DNA from: Leptospira fainei serovar Hurstbridge str. BUT 6
GTDB lineage: Bacteria; Spirochaetota; Leptospiria; Leptospirales; Leptospiraceae
DNA length: 64,000 nt
Assembly: GCF_000306235.2 (NCBI RefSeq)
Contig: NZ_AKWZ02000012.1
Location: forward strand, 1 to 64,000
Direction: 5' to 3'
Made by a program: the position numbers and the translations under genes. The notes under the pieces were generated by a model that was given only the letters and a program-made list of their open reading frames with translations, had not been told where the DNA came from and searched no databases. Below are positions 62,809 to 64,000 of the stretch, piece by piece; position 1 is the stretch's first letter; the number at the start of each line of letters is the position of its first letter.

Positions 62809-63930
62809 TTATGATACATTTCTAAAAAAATCAAGTTGAACGGAAGTGCCTTCCTCACTGATATCCGTCTTTAAACTTCCCTTTAACTGGCGGACAAATA
62901 ATTGGATCAGGGTATGTCCGATTCTATTATGAACCTCCCAAGTTTCCGGATCTCTTACGCTCGAATCGTAAATACGTAAACGATACGAGCGGTCCATCTG
63001 TCCTAATTCGACAACAACTGTCGCAGAATGAATCGAATCTTTGTGAGGTTGCAGGAAGTTTAATAGTATCTCGTTCAGAATTAGCGCAAGAGGAATCGCG
63101 TCTTCCACGGATAAATTAACGTTTTGGATTTTTTCTTCGACGCGAGGAGGAAGTCCGCTAAAAGAAAAAACCGATATTAGATTGGCGATGATCTCTTGAA
63201 AGACGACTTTACAGTCCACCTTAAGATAACTTCCCGATTTATATACGTAGTTATGCACTTTCGAGATGGCAAAAATTCTATTTTGAATTTCCGTAAAATG
63301 ATGCATCACCTCCAAATCCAACTCGGCTTTCTGAACTTCTATTAAACCCGAAAGTATTTGCAAATTGTTCCTGACTCTATGGTGAATTTCCTTGATTAGG
63401 ATGTCTTTTTCGTCCGAATATACCTTAATCACCCGAACAGTCATGATCGATATCAAAGCAAATATGGAATACATTACTAAAGTGTCGGAAAAGGAAATAA
63501 GACCGACTTTATCGGTATTCCCAGGCGACCATCCTCTAAACACCAAAAGGCCAAAGCAATAAATAGAAACTAATATAGTATTTCTAATATTTGAAAGATA
63601 CAAGAACACGATGATCAAGGTGGATATGGAAAAAATAAAATTCCCGTCCTTAGCCCCGAAAAACCATCCTGCGGTGACCGAAAAAAGACCGGCAATCAAA
63701 TTCACATATACTGCGGAATCGAATTTTTTTCTGAAAATCAAAACCATCGAAGCAATCGACGATAGAATGATGATCAGATATCCGGGTCGAACTCCCTTAC
63801 TGATATAGAGAATACTGGCAAAGATACTTAGAACCAAAGTAAAAAGATTGAAGAGAAGTATATGTACCGCTTTTCGTTTTGTAAGATAATCCTTATCCTC
63901 GTAAATAATCGCTATTTTTTGAAAAAGCAT
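62809..63930 (-). CDS. HisKA_2-type histidine kinase with degraded ATP-binding boxes
   Basis: The 373-residue product has about six membrane helices (25-170), then KEIHHRVRNNLQILSGLIEV with the phospho-acceptor His183/184, typical of the HisKA_2/LovK group. In the ATPase the usual ELVTNALKHA is EILLNFLQPHKDS, and DNGxGxP is DSSVRD. Kinase activity may be lost or changed. It lies 15 bp before the AraC gene on the same strand, so they are probably one operon. Confidence 0.78.
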   Translation of the reverse strand: MLFQKIAIIYEDKDYLTKRKAVHILLFNLFTLVLSIFASILYISKGVRPGYLIIILSSIASMVLIFRKKFDSAVYVNLIAGLFSVTAGWFFGAKDGNFIFSISTLIIVFLYLSNIRNTILVSIYCFGLLVFRGWSPGNTDKVGLISFSDTLVMYSIFALISIMTVRVIKVYSDEKDILIKEIHHRVRNNLQILSGLIEVQKAELDLEVMHHFTEIQNRIFAISKVHNYVYKSGSYLKVDCKVVFQEIIANLISVFSFSGLPPRVEEKIQNVNLSVEDAIPLALILNEILLNFLQPHKDSIHSATVVVELGQMDRSYRLRIYDSSVRDPETWEVHNRIGHTLIQLFVRQLKGSLKTDISEEGTSVQLDFFRNVS

Positions 63931-64000
63931 ACAGTATACATATTCGGGAACGGGCGCGCAAATAAACGAAAGGTATTTTAATATAAAAGGAACTAATTTG

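Overview
The window reads as a chromosomal segment of a spirochaete of the genus Leptospira. The basis is the gene set: EF-P with a lysine 2,3-aminomutase, a speD / SET-SpeD-like / speE block, mtnD-mtnB, several spirochaete-type lipoproteins, a 7TM histidine kinase, frequent TTG/GTG starts, and a long 17-bp palindrome in a spacer. The base composition of the core genes is moderate, and the first 5.5 kb is visibly more AT-rich in its coding parts. The genus is inferred from gene content; species cannot be told. No tRNA, rRNA, CRISPR array or insertion sequence was recognised.

Region 1 (1-6845) is the unusual part: an integron-type gene-cassette array transcribed leftwards and headed by a tyrosine recombinase on the same strand. 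Four complete attC sites (44-194, 2413-2562, 3648-3786, 5097-5201) delimit four complete cassettes (50-2418, 2419-3653, 3654-5102, 5103-5480). In every cassette the first bases are complementary to the R'' half of its own attC, as expected if each was once a circle closed at that point. The cassettes carry a PD-(D/E)XK-type nuclease, a protein with an HEPN-like RN-x3-H motif, a winged-helix-like/DUF4145-like pair and two opposed XRE-type regulators. The recombinase has the RHRY catalytic set but lacks the insertion typical of integron integrases. It has an extra N-terminal domain and sits with its 3' end towards the array, an orientation known from Treponema denticola.

Region 2 (7567-20973) holds two RetSat/CrtI-like FAD oxidoreductases (the second divergent from a TetR regulator with an obvious operator region), a 7TM-PAS-PAS histidine kinase, a methionine-salvage operon (mtnD, mtnB, an SDR), efp, a lysine 2,3-aminomutase/EpmB gene that appears to start at CTG, and several small conserved genes.

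Region 3 (21014-26840) is a six-gene, tightly packed leftward operon for membrane fatty-acid modification: FAD amine oxidase-like, DUF1365, CFA synthase-like, DUF2062, DUF1295, and a second CFA-like methyltransferase. Region 4 (26964-30567) has a DedA/YqaA-like protein and pyrF, speE, a SET-AdoMetDC-like fusion and speD, a polyamine block.

Region 5 (30729-42650) includes a CxxC thioredoxin-like membrane protein, alr followed by an acyltransferase and two unknown genes, a histidine kinase fused to a solute-binding-like domain, a lytic transglycosylase, a GT39-type glycosyltransferase and a TetR regulator. Region 6 (43059-55642) contains mostly single genes: an exported isochorismatase-like protein, a chemotaxis receptor, an MFS transporter, an SRAP protein, a Crp/Fnr regulator, a metallo-beta-lactamase-fold lipoprotein, a Ste24-type protease, a catalase-like protein and an SDR. 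Region 7 (55824-64000) has an RND heavy-metal efflux pump with its adaptor but no outer-membrane channel, a DoxX protein, an AraC regulator and a HisKA_2-type kinase with a degraded ATP-binding site.
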